From Pedobacter sp. Bi126 (GTDB taxonomy: Bacteria; Bacteroidota; Bacteroidia; Sphingobacteriales; Sphingobacteriaceae), in contig NZ_CAKKMS010000001.1 of NCBI RefSeq assembly GCF_918698245.1, forward strand, positions 558,001-622,000: 64,000 bases of DNA, given 5' to 3'. Shown in pieces: positions 43,006 through 51,893 of this stretch; the first letter of the stretch is position 1; each line of letters opens with the position of its first letter. The notes below the pieces were generated by a model. It made no database searches and was not told where the DNA came from. It was given only the letters and a program-made list of their open reading frames with translations. The translations under genes were made by a program, and so were the position numbers.

Positions 43006-44229
43006 TTAGTTGACCCGTTTGATGACAAAATTGTTCACCTGTATATCTTTGGTTTCATGAAAAAACCGCATCACATGATTACCTGCCTTCAAGTGAAATA
43101 CAGGGCTCTCGACCAACTGCCAAACCCACCAGCCTTTATTGTTTGGGAAAGTCAGGGATCCTGTTACGTCTTTGTAATCAAATTCTATGTGAAACTTTAA
43201 AGGCGTTGAAGCATTGCCGTTACCTAGCCTTGAAGTAATTTTATAATCTCCTTCTACCGGTACATTTACAGAGTAAACAGTCCATTCGCCGGCAACTGTC
43301 CATCCCAGGGAATAACTGGCTGTATAAGTACCAGCGGCATCGGTATACATCTGACCAAGGCTCCCGAATGCGACATCAATATCCACATATTCAGCGGGCC
43401 TGTAATTGCCCCCGTTTTTAGTTAAGTCATCGTGATAGGCAACACCTTCTCCACCCAGGTCATAATCTTCCGCTTCGATCAATACAGTTTCGCCGACCAC
43501 TGAAGGCAAAATGAACGGTCCATTGTAACCTGCCGGCCTGAATGTACTTTTATCATAGGGTTCGACCTTAGGTTTGGTATATTCGCCGAATCCAAAAGGA
43601 TGGGTAGTTTCCAGTACGTGCACGATACCGTTAGAAGTACGGATGTTAATTGCATCAGCAGTAGCTAAAACCCAGTCTTTAACGAAGCTGCTTTTTTTGG
43701 TAAAGAAGTATTTAATTACCGCTGGCCCGCCACCCTTGTATCCACTCGCATTGGCAGTGGCGAGTTTACCGTTCATGGGATAAGCATACCTAACGGCCTT
43801 AAGCATTTTTCCATCAGTCTGTGTCAGCGAATCGGCTGTATAACTTCCCCTGATTACATACCTGCAGATCATACTGTCGAGCGACTCCTCTGCCATATCT
43901 TTAAGATAAACCGGAGCCTTTCCCCGTAATTTTCTCGTGGTATTCAGTTTATCGACTACCTGTTTAAAGCTCTGATTGGTAACTGCAAATAAGGTTACAT
44001 TGTTGTTCCTTAGCGTATCGGTTAATTTTAGGCGATCGATTACAAATAAGAGCGAATCAAACATCCCTTTCTTACTTTTCAAATAATCGTATGTAGTTCC
44101 CGGAAAGGCTACTGTACTGTTGATGTAATTGTAATCGCCTTTATCCTTTGAACAGCCGGCAACAAGCATCGATCCCAGCAGGAGCACACTCATGTATTTA
44201 GATATCATTTGTATACGTTTCATAACCAT
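43006..44229 (-). CDS. Fasciclin-CBM6-like fusion lipoprotein
   Basis: The 407-residue lipoprotein (lipobox LVAGC) carries a fasciclin domain (about 35-215, with NNVTLFAVTNQSF and TSNGIVHVLETTHPFGF). A second, C-terminal domain of the CBM6 beta-sandwich kind spans about 240-405 (VLIEAEDYDLGGEGVAYHD, RPAEYVDIDVAFG, WTVYSVNVPVEGDYKI, GNHVMRFFHE). The CBM6 half suggests direct glycan binding, whereas the paralogue in cassette 2 has the fasciclin half only. It follows susD of cassette 1 by 3 bases. Confidence 0.8.
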   Translation of the reverse strand: MVMKRIQMISKYMSVLLLGSMLVAGCSKDKGDYNYINSTVAFPGTTYDYLKSKKGMFDSLLFVIDRLKLTDTLRNNNVTLFAVTNQSFKQVVDKLNTTRKLRGKAPVYLKDMAEESLDSMICRYVIRGSYTADSLTQTDGKMLKAVRYAYPMNGKLATANASGYKGGGPAVIKYFFTKKSSFVKDWVLATADAINIRTSNGIVHVLETTHPFGFGEYTKPKVEPYDKSTFRPAGYNGPFILPSVVGETVLIEAEDYDLGGEGVAYHDDLTKNGGNYRPAEYVDIDVAFGSLGQMYTDAAGTYTASYSLGWTVAGEWTVYSVNVPVEGDYKITSRLGNGNASTPLKFHIEFDYKDVTGSLTFPNNKGWWVWQLVESPVFHLKAGNHVMRFFHETKDIQVNNFVIKRVN

Positions 44230-44232
44230 AAA

Positions 44233-45801
44233 TTATCTGTTCCAATACGTCGTTTGAGTTAATAATGAATTCTGGGTAAGCAGAGATTTTGCTATGGGCC
44301 AATAAATACCTCCGTTTTGAATGAGCGCATTGAACGCAGGATCGTTATTTTTGATTTTTTTGTATCTGATCAGGTCGTACCATCTCCATCCCTCTCCCAT
44401 CAGTTCTTTTCTCCGCTCGAGGAATATGGCATCGATCAGGCTCCCATCTTTAGTCTGATCAAATGCGAGAAGACCACGATTGATCCGCCTTGCATTTAAC
44501 AGATCGATTGCACCGGAAACATCGCCGAGCACTGCTTTGGCTTCGGCAAGTAAGAGCGCAACTTCTTCTGGTCTGGTAAAAACAAGAGAACTTGCATATT
44601 GGGTCATCGATCCGTCAGACCCGGCACCGTTTATGGTATTTAAAGGCGGATTATTATCACGGATGATAAATACTTTGGTAAAAACAGGGAAAGGTCTGTC
44701 AAAAACACCAAAATAACGATCGGAAGTTGGTGTAGAGGTAATCTTATCGATACCGAACCGCGCGTCGTTTTCCTGGCTGAATATGGATAGGATCGAATCT
44801 TTGGGAACGTAAATTGCTGGTAAGCTTTTGTTGATGACATAAGGAGCAGCAAGCGTAAGCTCTTCCATAAAACCTGAAGTACCACTCTCCGCATTTAGGA
44901 ACATATGGCTAAATCCGGCAATAATATTGTATTGATTATTACCAAATTCACCCCTAAACATCTGCCGGGTCTGATCTACATTCATAAAGAACATCCTTTC
45001 ATTTCCCATCTCTGCAAGGCCCATATTATCCAATACCCATTTAGCCCATTTGGCTGACTCTGCGTATTTACCCTGCCAGGCATATACATGCGCCAGAACA
45101 GCATAAACAGTATGCTTTTTAGCCATCTCTTCCTCAATAGTATAGTAGGGAGTCCGGGTCTGCTCGGGTTGGTTCTTGTTGTAGGCTACGGGTAAATCTG
45201 GTGCCGAAAGCAACAGCTCTGATTCAGCAAAAGCAAGTATTTTCTGTTGGTTTTCTCTGGGTTTGTTTTCAAATTGTCCGTCATGCGAACTGATGATGAA
45301 AGGTACATCTCCCCAGATCCTGACCATGTAGAAATACATGAAAGCCCTGAGAAATCTTGCATGGGCTACATCTAGTTTAAGATCCTGCGGTAAATAGCGT
45401 TTATCCGACTCAACGATTGCCGGTGCCCTTTCAAGAAATATATTGGCTGCATTGATTACAGCATAAAATCTTCTCCAGTTTGACAAGGCCTGTACGACCG
45501 GAAAAGTCGCCTGAAGATTATTGTCTGCTATAGACTTCATATCCAAACGGTTAGCACTCCTAAAATCACCCCCGGCTCCGTTTACAGCCCTAAGATCGCC
45601 ATAAAGCCAGTGCCTGTCATTGTCACACAACGCTGCTCTGGCCAGTCCGTATGCACCCATCAGGCCTGCACGGGCATCCTCAACTGTCCTGTACATATTG
45701 GCCTCGCCAACCAATCTGCTCGATTGAACATCAAGCATCTTTTTACAGGCACTGAATATCGTTAAGGTGGCAATCAATACGATTAAAATGCGAATTTTCA
45801 T
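44233..45801 (-). CDS. SusD-like glycan-binding lipoprotein (cassette 1)
   Basis: The 522-residue protein has a lipoprotein leader (TLTIFSACKKMLDVQSSRL), the helical block DVAHARFLRAFMYFYMVRIWGDVPF (about 155-180 region) and the C-terminal RRKELMGEGWRWYDLIRYKK, all typical of SusD/RagB. It pairs with the susC 34 bases upstream. Its sequence is clearly different from the cassette 2 SusD, so the two pairs probably recognise different glycan pieces. Confidence 0.93.
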   Translation of the reverse strand: MKIRILIVLIATLTIFSACKKMLDVQSSRLVGEANMYRTVEDARAGLMGAYGLARAALCDNDRHWLYGDLRAVNGAGGDFRSANRLDMKSIADNNLQATFPVVQALSNWRRFYAVINAANIFLERAPAIVESDKRYLPQDLKLDVAHARFLRAFMYFYMVRIWGDVPFIISSHDGQFENKPRENQQKILAFAESELLLSAPDLPVAYNKNQPEQTRTPYYTIEEEMAKKHTVYAVLAHVYAWQGKYAESAKWAKWVLDNMGLAEMGNERMFFMNVDQTRQMFRGEFGNNQYNIIAGFSHMFLNAESGTSGFMEELTLAAPYVINKSLPAIYVPKDSILSIFSQENDARFGIDKITSTPTSDRYFGVFDRPFPVFTKVFIIRDNNPPLNTINGAGSDGSMTQYASSLVFTRPEEVALLLAEAKAVLGDVSGAIDLLNARRINRGLLAFDQTKDGSLIDAIFLERRKELMGEGWRWYDLIRYKKIKNNDPAFNALIQNGGIYWPIAKSLLTQNSLLTQTTYWNR

Positions 45802-45835
45802 TTCTTTAATTTTAAGTCTTTATTAGTTCCAGTTG

Positions 45836-48799
45836 CTATAATTCCATTTTCACTCCAAGTGTAAAGGTTCTTGGAATAGGCAGTCCGTAGCCAGTATCGT
45901 AGCCTGCATAGTCTGTCAGTTCGGGATCTCGTCCTGTATAAGGGGTAAGGGTGAATAGGTTATTGGCCGTAGCATAAACATATAACCTGTCAATTTTCGA
46001 GCGTTTACGTTTCAGCAGGTCTTTCAGGTCATAGCCTACAGATACAGCGCGTAGTTTCAGGAAAGCTGCGTTTTCGAGAAAAAGATTTTGATCGCTTCGG
46101 TAGGGTACTGCGCTACTCCAGGGATTGTAAACCGGGTATTTGTTATAATCACCGCGTTTTTCCCAAAATGTAACTTCTTTGACCGAATTTATATCGTTGG
46201 CACTTTCCTGATTGATGAAATCGAATCTTTTTGCCATGTCCTGATTGATGATATTCCGACCAAGATTATAATAAAGGTTCAGCCCAAGTGTCCAGTTACC
46301 GTATTTAAAATCATTGTTAAACCCACCCGATACTAATGGAAGAGAATGTCCTGTTAGTATGCGGTCAGCATCATCAATGGTATAATCGCCATTGCGATCG
46401 TTCCATATGGCATCGCCAGCCTTAAGCGGAATCCCTTGAAAATTAAGGGGCAGGCCGGTTTTAGGATTTACAGGAACTTCGGCATCGCTCTTGTAAATGC
46501 CGCCGTTATCCAGCAGCCAATATTGATCTACAGCCTTTCCCACCTGTAGCAATCGGTTTCCCACTACAAGTTCACGAAGTCCACCCGGTAATGATTTTAG
46601 TCTGTTTCTGTTATAATTGATATTTAATGATGAATTCCATTGAAGTTTTTTGGAATTGGGGAATATATTGGCGTTGATGCTAGCATCAATCCCAGAATTG
46701 TTGATATTCATTCCTGCCTGGTAAGATTGCGTATAACCATATTCTGCAAAGGCAGGCACACCGATCAGCTGATCTTTATCTGATCTGCTGTATACATCGG
46801 CAGCAATCATTAACCTATTGTCCCAAAAACCAATGTTTGCTCCAATATCGATCTGTTCGCTGTAAGCCCATGGAATGTTATATCCAACCCATCCTGAACT
46901 ATAAGGCCTGTTTAGCGTTGCTACACCAGAGTATGTTCCTACACGGGGTTCGCCGGTATAACCGATATCCACCGTATATTGAGGGCCTGCGGCATAACGA
47001 TCGTCCAGTTGCACCCTGCCTATACGGCCATAACTTGCGTGTAATTTCAGTTCAGATATTTTGCTGCCCTGAAGTGACAGATCATTCTTCAGGTTCCATC
47101 CGGCAGAAACCACCGGCGAAAAGAACCAGCGGCTTGTAGGCTGAGCTGCTGAAGAACCGTCTGTTCTAAGCATTAGTGATAGACTGTATTTATCTTTAAA
47201 ACTATAAGTACCTTTTCCATAAAAGGATATCAAGTTGTTTTGAATATTATCCAAAAACCTGTACATCAATGTATTAAGAAATCCGGTATTGGGGTTATAC
47301 GAAAAGAAAGCGGTAAGCGGATTTTTAGGATCATTAAGTAAATTGATCTTAATGTAATCACTGGAACCTCTGTAAGCATACCCATAGTTGTAATGGTAAG
47401 TATCCCACTGCAATGTCTGGCCTGCCTGTAAATCAAGCTTATGAACGTTATTCCAATCAAATGAATAGCTTATTGTATTTTCTGCCGTCAGGCGCTGGTT
47501 ATATCCGAAGTAGTTGGATACATAACTATTCGTTTCAAGCAGTGTACTGGGATAAAATATATCGCGATAACCTTCATTATAGTCGGCCGAAAACCTGGAA
47601 GTGATATTTAGTTTACCAAAACTGAAATCAAATTCTGTATAACCGTCAAAAATATTGGTTTTGTTCTTATCAAATGATTTATCATATTCACTTAAGTAGT
47701 TGGCATAGAAATCTTTGTTCGGCGAAATTGGATTGGTTAAATTCGGGAGATACCTTTCTTCAGCAAAACGGTCACGCTGGTACCTGTTTCTATCGCGTAC
47801 CAATTGGCTGCCATTAATTGAAGTGGTTATATTTAACCAGGACAGGGGTTTCATACTAATTACAAAGCCAATGCTATAACGGCTCAGTCCGGTTCCGTCT
47901 GCCACCCCGTTATTCCTCTGATTTCCCAGTGATGCCCGAAAATTAGTTTTATCAGAGCCTCCGGCAAGACTTGCATTTGCCGAATATATTAAGGCATTTT
48001 TATAATATAGATCCGTCCAGTTGGCTGGCCCGTAATAAATGCTGTACAGAGAATCGCGCAGATAAGCCGGAGTATTCTGTTTTTGCTCTTCGGTTGCATA
48101 TTGGCTATAAAACGGTTTTCTGAAATTACTCTCGGATGCTCCGTTGAGGGTGCTAACGCCATCACGTGTTGCCAGACCAATATAGGAGTTGAAGCTAATG
48201 GTCTTCTTCGCCTGCGGTTTTTTAGAACGGATAAGAATAAGGCCATTCGCTGCCCTTGGGCCATATCTGGCTACCTCGCTCAGGTCTTTAATCACTTCTA
48301 TAGATTCGATATTCTCTGGATCAACTCCGGCAAGCAGATTAGTAGCTGGACCGATGCGGTTGTAATCATATTGTTGAATATCGTAAGCAAAAGGATGATC
48401 CTTGGAAATCAATGGTACGCCATCCAAGACGATCAAAGGTTGCGATGAAGAAATATCTTTCGCCGAAAAGAGTGGAACAGGTGTGCCATGTATAAAAATA
48501 TGCTGTTCTGTTCCAGGTTCACCGCTTGGTTCCTGAATAGTTACCCCGGCAGCCTGTCCTTTTAAATATTGTTGTAGGGAAACCCCGGGAAATGAAGATA
48601 TCCGGGCAGATTTCACCACACTCTTATTTAGTCCCCCAATATTGGCTACCTTCTTTTGGAGCGAATCTTTAGCGGAAATATGAGCTGAGCTCCTCTGGAT
48701 TACTGTGGTATCCTGTCTGATCCACCCATAATGGTTAATCCCCATTGCAGACACTGAAACTGAAGAAATGCAAAGGCATAAAAAAAATACAAAACGCAT
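45836..48799 (-). CDS. SusC-like TonB-dependent transporter lacking the N-terminal regulatory-like domain (cassette 1)
   Basis: The 987-residue protein has a signal peptide (LCLCISSVSVSAMG) and then a low-complexity linker (SSAHISAKDSLQKKV). It goes straight to the plug (VSLQQYLKGQAAGVTIQ, LIVLDGVPLI, SIEVIKDLSEVARYGPRAANG), followed by the barrel ending TLGVKMEL. The usual carboxypeptidase-regulatory-like domain before the plug is missing, in contrast to the cassette 2 SusC. It heads the chain SusC-SusD-fasciclin/CBM6-DUF5007. The 517 bases upstream hold no gene on its strand. Confidence 0.9.
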   Translation of the reverse strand: MRFVFFLCLCISSVSVSAMGINHYGWIRQDTTVIQRSSAHISAKDSLQKKVANIGGLNKSVVKSARISSFPGVSLQQYLKGQAAGVTIQEPSGEPGTEQHIFIHGTPVPLFSAKDISSSQPLIVLDGVPLISKDHPFAYDIQQYDYNRIGPATNLLAGVDPENIESIEVIKDLSEVARYGPRAANGLILIRSKKPQAKKTISFNSYIGLATRDGVSTLNGASESNFRKPFYSQYATEEQKQNTPAYLRDSLYSIYYGPANWTDLYYKNALIYSANASLAGGSDKTNFRASLGNQRNNGVADGTGLSRYSIGFVISMKPLSWLNITTSINGSQLVRDRNRYQRDRFAEERYLPNLTNPISPNKDFYANYLSEYDKSFDKNKTNIFDGYTEFDFSFGKLNITSRFSADYNEGYRDIFYPSTLLETNSYVSNYFGYNQRLTAENTISYSFDWNNVHKLDLQAGQTLQWDTYHYNYGYAYRGSSDYIKINLLNDPKNPLTAFFSYNPNTGFLNTLMYRFLDNIQNNLISFYGKGTYSFKDKYSLSLMLRTDGSSAAQPTSRWFFSPVVSAGWNLKNDLSLQGSKISELKLHASYGRIGRVQLDDRYAAGPQYTVDIGYTGEPRVGTYSGVATLNRPYSSGWVGYNIPWAYSEQIDIGANIGFWDNRLMIAADVYSRSDKDQLIGVPAFAEYGYTQSYQAGMNINNSGIDASINANIFPNSKKLQWNSSLNINYNRNRLKSLPGGLRELVVGNRLLQVGKAVDQYWLLDNGGIYKSDAEVPVNPKTGLPLNFQGIPLKAGDAIWNDRNGDYTIDDADRILTGHSLPLVSGGFNNDFKYGNWTLGLNLYYNLGRNIINQDMAKRFDFINQESANDINSVKEVTFWEKRGDYNKYPVYNPWSSAVPYRSDQNLFLENAAFLKLRAVSVGYDLKDLLKRKRSKIDRLYVYATANNLFTLTPYTGRDPELTDYAGYDTGYGLPIPRTFTLGVKMEL

Positions 48800-49317
48800 A
48801 ATAAATGTGTTATAAGTGCAATTGATTCAAATGAATGTTCCTTTAATGGAACAGTTGGGGCCGATCAGAAAATCTTGGGAAGAAGCCACATCGATTTTAA
48901 AATTACAGTTCAAAACGCCGATGGATTTCTACCTGAACCAGAAAACATTTAAACGTCACAAAGACGTTTAAAAACCCAAAAACGGGGTTTCTAAGGTATA
49001 AAAGCTTCATAAAATTTAGTTTATAGTTGGTTAGTTTATGTTAAGACACAATGCAGTATAACTTATACTCTCCTGATCCAGTTATTTCTGAAAATTTATT
49101 CCTGTCTAATATTTCAGGATGAATATGTGCTCAGTTATGGCTTCACATATTGTACTTTGGTTAGCGGAGAAGGGGAAATTAACATAAAGGGACATCCTCA
49201 TCCGGGATATCCCTTTGCTAACTAAATACTAACCTGATAAATGGGTTTATTTTCTTTTGAACATCTTTCCAAAGATCCGATCAGATCATAATATGATTTA
49301 TTATGATCGTTAATCTA
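48800..49317. promoter_or_regulatory. Gap with tandem hairpins and orphan leader element (copy 2)
   Basis: On the forward strand an open frame of 46 codons (48831-48971) is seen; its composition is protein-like but I cannot support it as a gene. Tandem hairpins follow: AAACGTC-ACAA-GACGTTT-type and AAACCC...GGGTTT-type (48952-48992). A further hairpin with arms AAAGGGA (49186-49192) and TCCCTTT (49210-49216) is followed by GCTAACTAAATACTAACCTG, matching the element at 20428. Both leader copies point forward, away from every SusC gene, so they look orphaned. No clear promoter for the SusC at 48799 was found. Confidence 0.45.
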
Positions 49318-51318
49318 TTAATTAAATGGAATTTTGATAACGTTAAAAGAATAAGGTTTTAAAGTGATGTTGAGTTTTTTGCCTTTTAGGTTGATTATAC
49401 TTTTTTGTGGGCTTACCGCTTCAGGATTTTCGAAAGAGTTGAGTTGATTTAGGTTACTGTTCGCTATTTCCTCATTGGTGGCCTTACTTTTTAGTTTCAT
49501 TTTTCCTTCCAGGTCGAAATCAATATTCTGTGCCTGATCGGAGTTGTTGGCAATTTTAATGATCAGTTCTTTTTTTGCCTGATCGGTTACCGCAGAAGCA
49601 TAAAGGCCATCCTGGCCGATAATATTCTTTTCATCAAGCGTAACCGAAACCACATCGGTCCCTTTATTTGTAGAAAACTGTTTCTGTACATAATAATCAG
49701 GTGTTCCGTACGATTTTAGGTTATCTACCCAGATCATATCGGGTGCCCATTGCCAGGCATCGATATGGGCAAAAAGCGGCGCATATGAAGCCATCTGTAC
49801 CACATCGGCATTGCGCTCCAAACCGGTCATCAACGAAGCTGAAGCTAAAGCACTTTGCCAGTTGTTGCGGTTGCTTCCAACTATACTATTGTCTGCGTGG
49901 ACCGCATATTCGCCAACAAAAACCTTCGATCCGTTTCTCGGGTAGTTATCGTAACGGCCGGCATTTTTTAAAAACCAATCAGCAGGGCGGTAATAGTGCT
50001 CATCGATAAAATCGGCATTATTGTTTCTTAAAGTAGTATTCAATAAGTCAAAACGGTCGCCATCCGGACCGGTACCAGAACTGTTGATCAGTTTAAAATC
50101 AGGATATTTGGCTTTTATGGCCTTGGTGAAAATGGCTAGCCTTTCCAAATACTGTGGCCCCCAGTTTTCGTTTCCAACCCCCATCATTTTTAAATTGAAA
50201 GGTTTTGGATGACCAAGATCTGCCCTCATTTTCCCCCACTTGGTATTTATATCGCCATTGGCAAATTCGATCAGGTCCAGCGCATCCTGAATATAAGGAT
50301 CGAGTTCATCAAGTGAAGCTACTTCTGCCGAATTATACTGACAGGCCATGCCGCAGTTTAATATCGGAAGGGCATCAGAGCCTATATCTTCTGCCAGTTG
50401 GAAATATTCAAAAAAACCCAAACCAAAACTCTGGTAATAATCAGGTGCGGGGCGGTGTGCAAATTCAATATTCCAGCGGTTCATCAACAGTTGCCTGTTT
50501 TCGATCGGGCCGATGGTTTTTTTCCACTGATAACGGTTGGCCAGGTCGGTGCCTTCTACAATGCAGCCACCAGGGAAACGGATAAAACCGGGTTTCATAT
50601 CAGCCAGTAACTGTACCATATCGGCCCTTAATCCCTGCGGACGGTTTTTCCAGGTGTCGCCTGGGAATAGAGAAATCATATCCAGATCGATATTTCCTTT
50701 TCCCTGAAACACAATTGAAAATCTGGCTTTTGGATCGGTTTCTGTCGCGGTAAAACTTGCTGATTGCTTTTTCCAGTCGCTACCGGCTTGATCAGGTATT
50801 AAACTTCCCTGTCCGATAATTTTATTGTTCGCATCTTTTAGTAATAGCACGAGTTTAATACCTGGCTTCGATTGACGGTACATCACTGAAAAATCGTAAC
50901 GGAGGCCCTTTTTTACGCCCATGCCTTTAAAACCTTCGTTTACGAGTTCAAAATCGCCGGTTTGTTTTTTCACCTGTAAATATCGGGGATTGGCGGTGTT
51001 CACCTCTTTTCGGTTTACCACCAATATCTCGCCTTCCTGTGGTTTTTTGGGTTGGAAAGTCCAGCCCATCAGCGGTTTTGTAAATTCGAAAGAGCGGTTT
51101 TTGATCAGTTCGGCATAAATGCCACCATCGGCGCCAAAGTTGATGTCTTCAAAAAAAACGCCCCACATGTTAGGCTGTACCTTGGCAATGGAATGGTCTG
51201 TTTTAACTTTGATCACTTTTGCAGTTTGTGCCTGTACTTCGGAAGTGTATCCGATTGCAATCGCTGTATAAGCCATGCATGCAGAAAACACACTTTTTAC
51301 AGGGTAATTTAATTTCAT
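49318..51318 (-). CDS. GH51 alpha-L-arabinofuranosidase
   Basis: The 666-residue exported enzyme (signal peptide to about residue 30, EVQAQ) removes alpha-L-arabinofuranose side groups. It has the GH51 acid/base motif GVGNENWG (about 380) and nucleophile motif VFVGEYAVH (about 469). A carbohydrate-binding-type beta-sandwich (about 90-215) is inserted before the TIM barrel, and there is a C-terminal beta domain. The opening KVQPNMWGVFFEDINFGADGG is typical. It stands alone on the reverse strand between two gaps of more than 500 bases, so it may be transcribed separately from the SusCD chain. Confidence 0.93.
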   Translation of the reverse strand: MKLNYPVKSVFSACMAYTAIAIGYTSEVQAQTAKVIKVKTDHSIAKVQPNMWGVFFEDINFGADGGIYAELIKNRSFEFTKPLMGWTFQPKKPQEGEILVVNRKEVNTANPRYLQVKKQTGDFELVNEGFKGMGVKKGLRYDFSVMYRQSKPGIKLVLLLKDANNKIIGQGSLIPDQAGSDWKKQSASFTATETDPKARFSIVFQGKGNIDLDMISLFPGDTWKNRPQGLRADMVQLLADMKPGFIRFPGGCIVEGTDLANRYQWKKTIGPIENRQLLMNRWNIEFAHRPAPDYYQSFGLGFFEYFQLAEDIGSDALPILNCGMACQYNSAEVASLDELDPYIQDALDLIEFANGDINTKWGKMRADLGHPKPFNLKMMGVGNENWGPQYLERLAIFTKAIKAKYPDFKLINSSGTGPDGDRFDLLNTTLRNNNADFIDEHYYRPADWFLKNAGRYDNYPRNGSKVFVGEYAVHADNSIVGSNRNNWQSALASASLMTGLERNADVVQMASYAPLFAHIDAWQWAPDMIWVDNLKSYGTPDYYVQKQFSTNKGTDVVSVTLDEKNIIGQDGLYASAVTDQAKKELIIKIANNSDQAQNIDFDLEGKMKLKSKATNEEIANSNLNQLNSFENPEAVSPQKSIINLKGKKLNITLKPYSFNVIKIPFN

Positions 51319-51893
51319 AGGGTTTAATTTGTAAGGGTATATACCATAATAAATATCGCCGCAACATTTGTTTGTTCGGGGATAGTTTTGTTATATTTTA
51401 TAGACATACAAATCTCTATTTAATACTCTGTAGACTCCATTTTATCAACATGAAAATCCAATTTATACTTTCATAACTCACCGTTTCTATCCCTGTGGCA
51501 AAAAATATAATTTTGCAAAGGACTACTTCGGAGAGCCTGTCGAAACGACTTAGACGGTGTTATGGCAGGTTCTTCAAGGCTATCAATGACAGATCTCTTA
51601 AGAAAGGTCGTCATTGCGAGGAACGAAGATAACCGAACGACAGTAAGCTCATGAATGCCTTTAAAAACAACTGCAAAAATGAATAATCTTAAAGCACTCG
51701 CTACTAGCGATAGTTGTAAGATTGCTTCGTCGGCTGAAAAAGCCTTCTCGCAATGACGATTCCACACGACCTAAATGCACTAAAAATCCTCATGTCATTT
51801 ATATTGATTTTTACACAATAAATCATCCCTCGAATGAGAATCTTATATTTTATGATACAGCCTCCTCAGTCTGTTCCAATCAGACCTGATAGA
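51319..51893. repeat. Gap holding an inverted repeat family B element
   Basis: Within this 575-base gap, CGTCATTGCGAG (51609-51620) and CTCGCAATGACG (51747-51758) flank a 126-base interior that includes the AGATTGCTTCGTCGG segment seen in the 17224 element. A nearby GGAGAGCCTGTCGAAACGAC patch (51530-51550) looks like another repeat fragment. No gene or promoter is evident. Confidence 0.55.
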
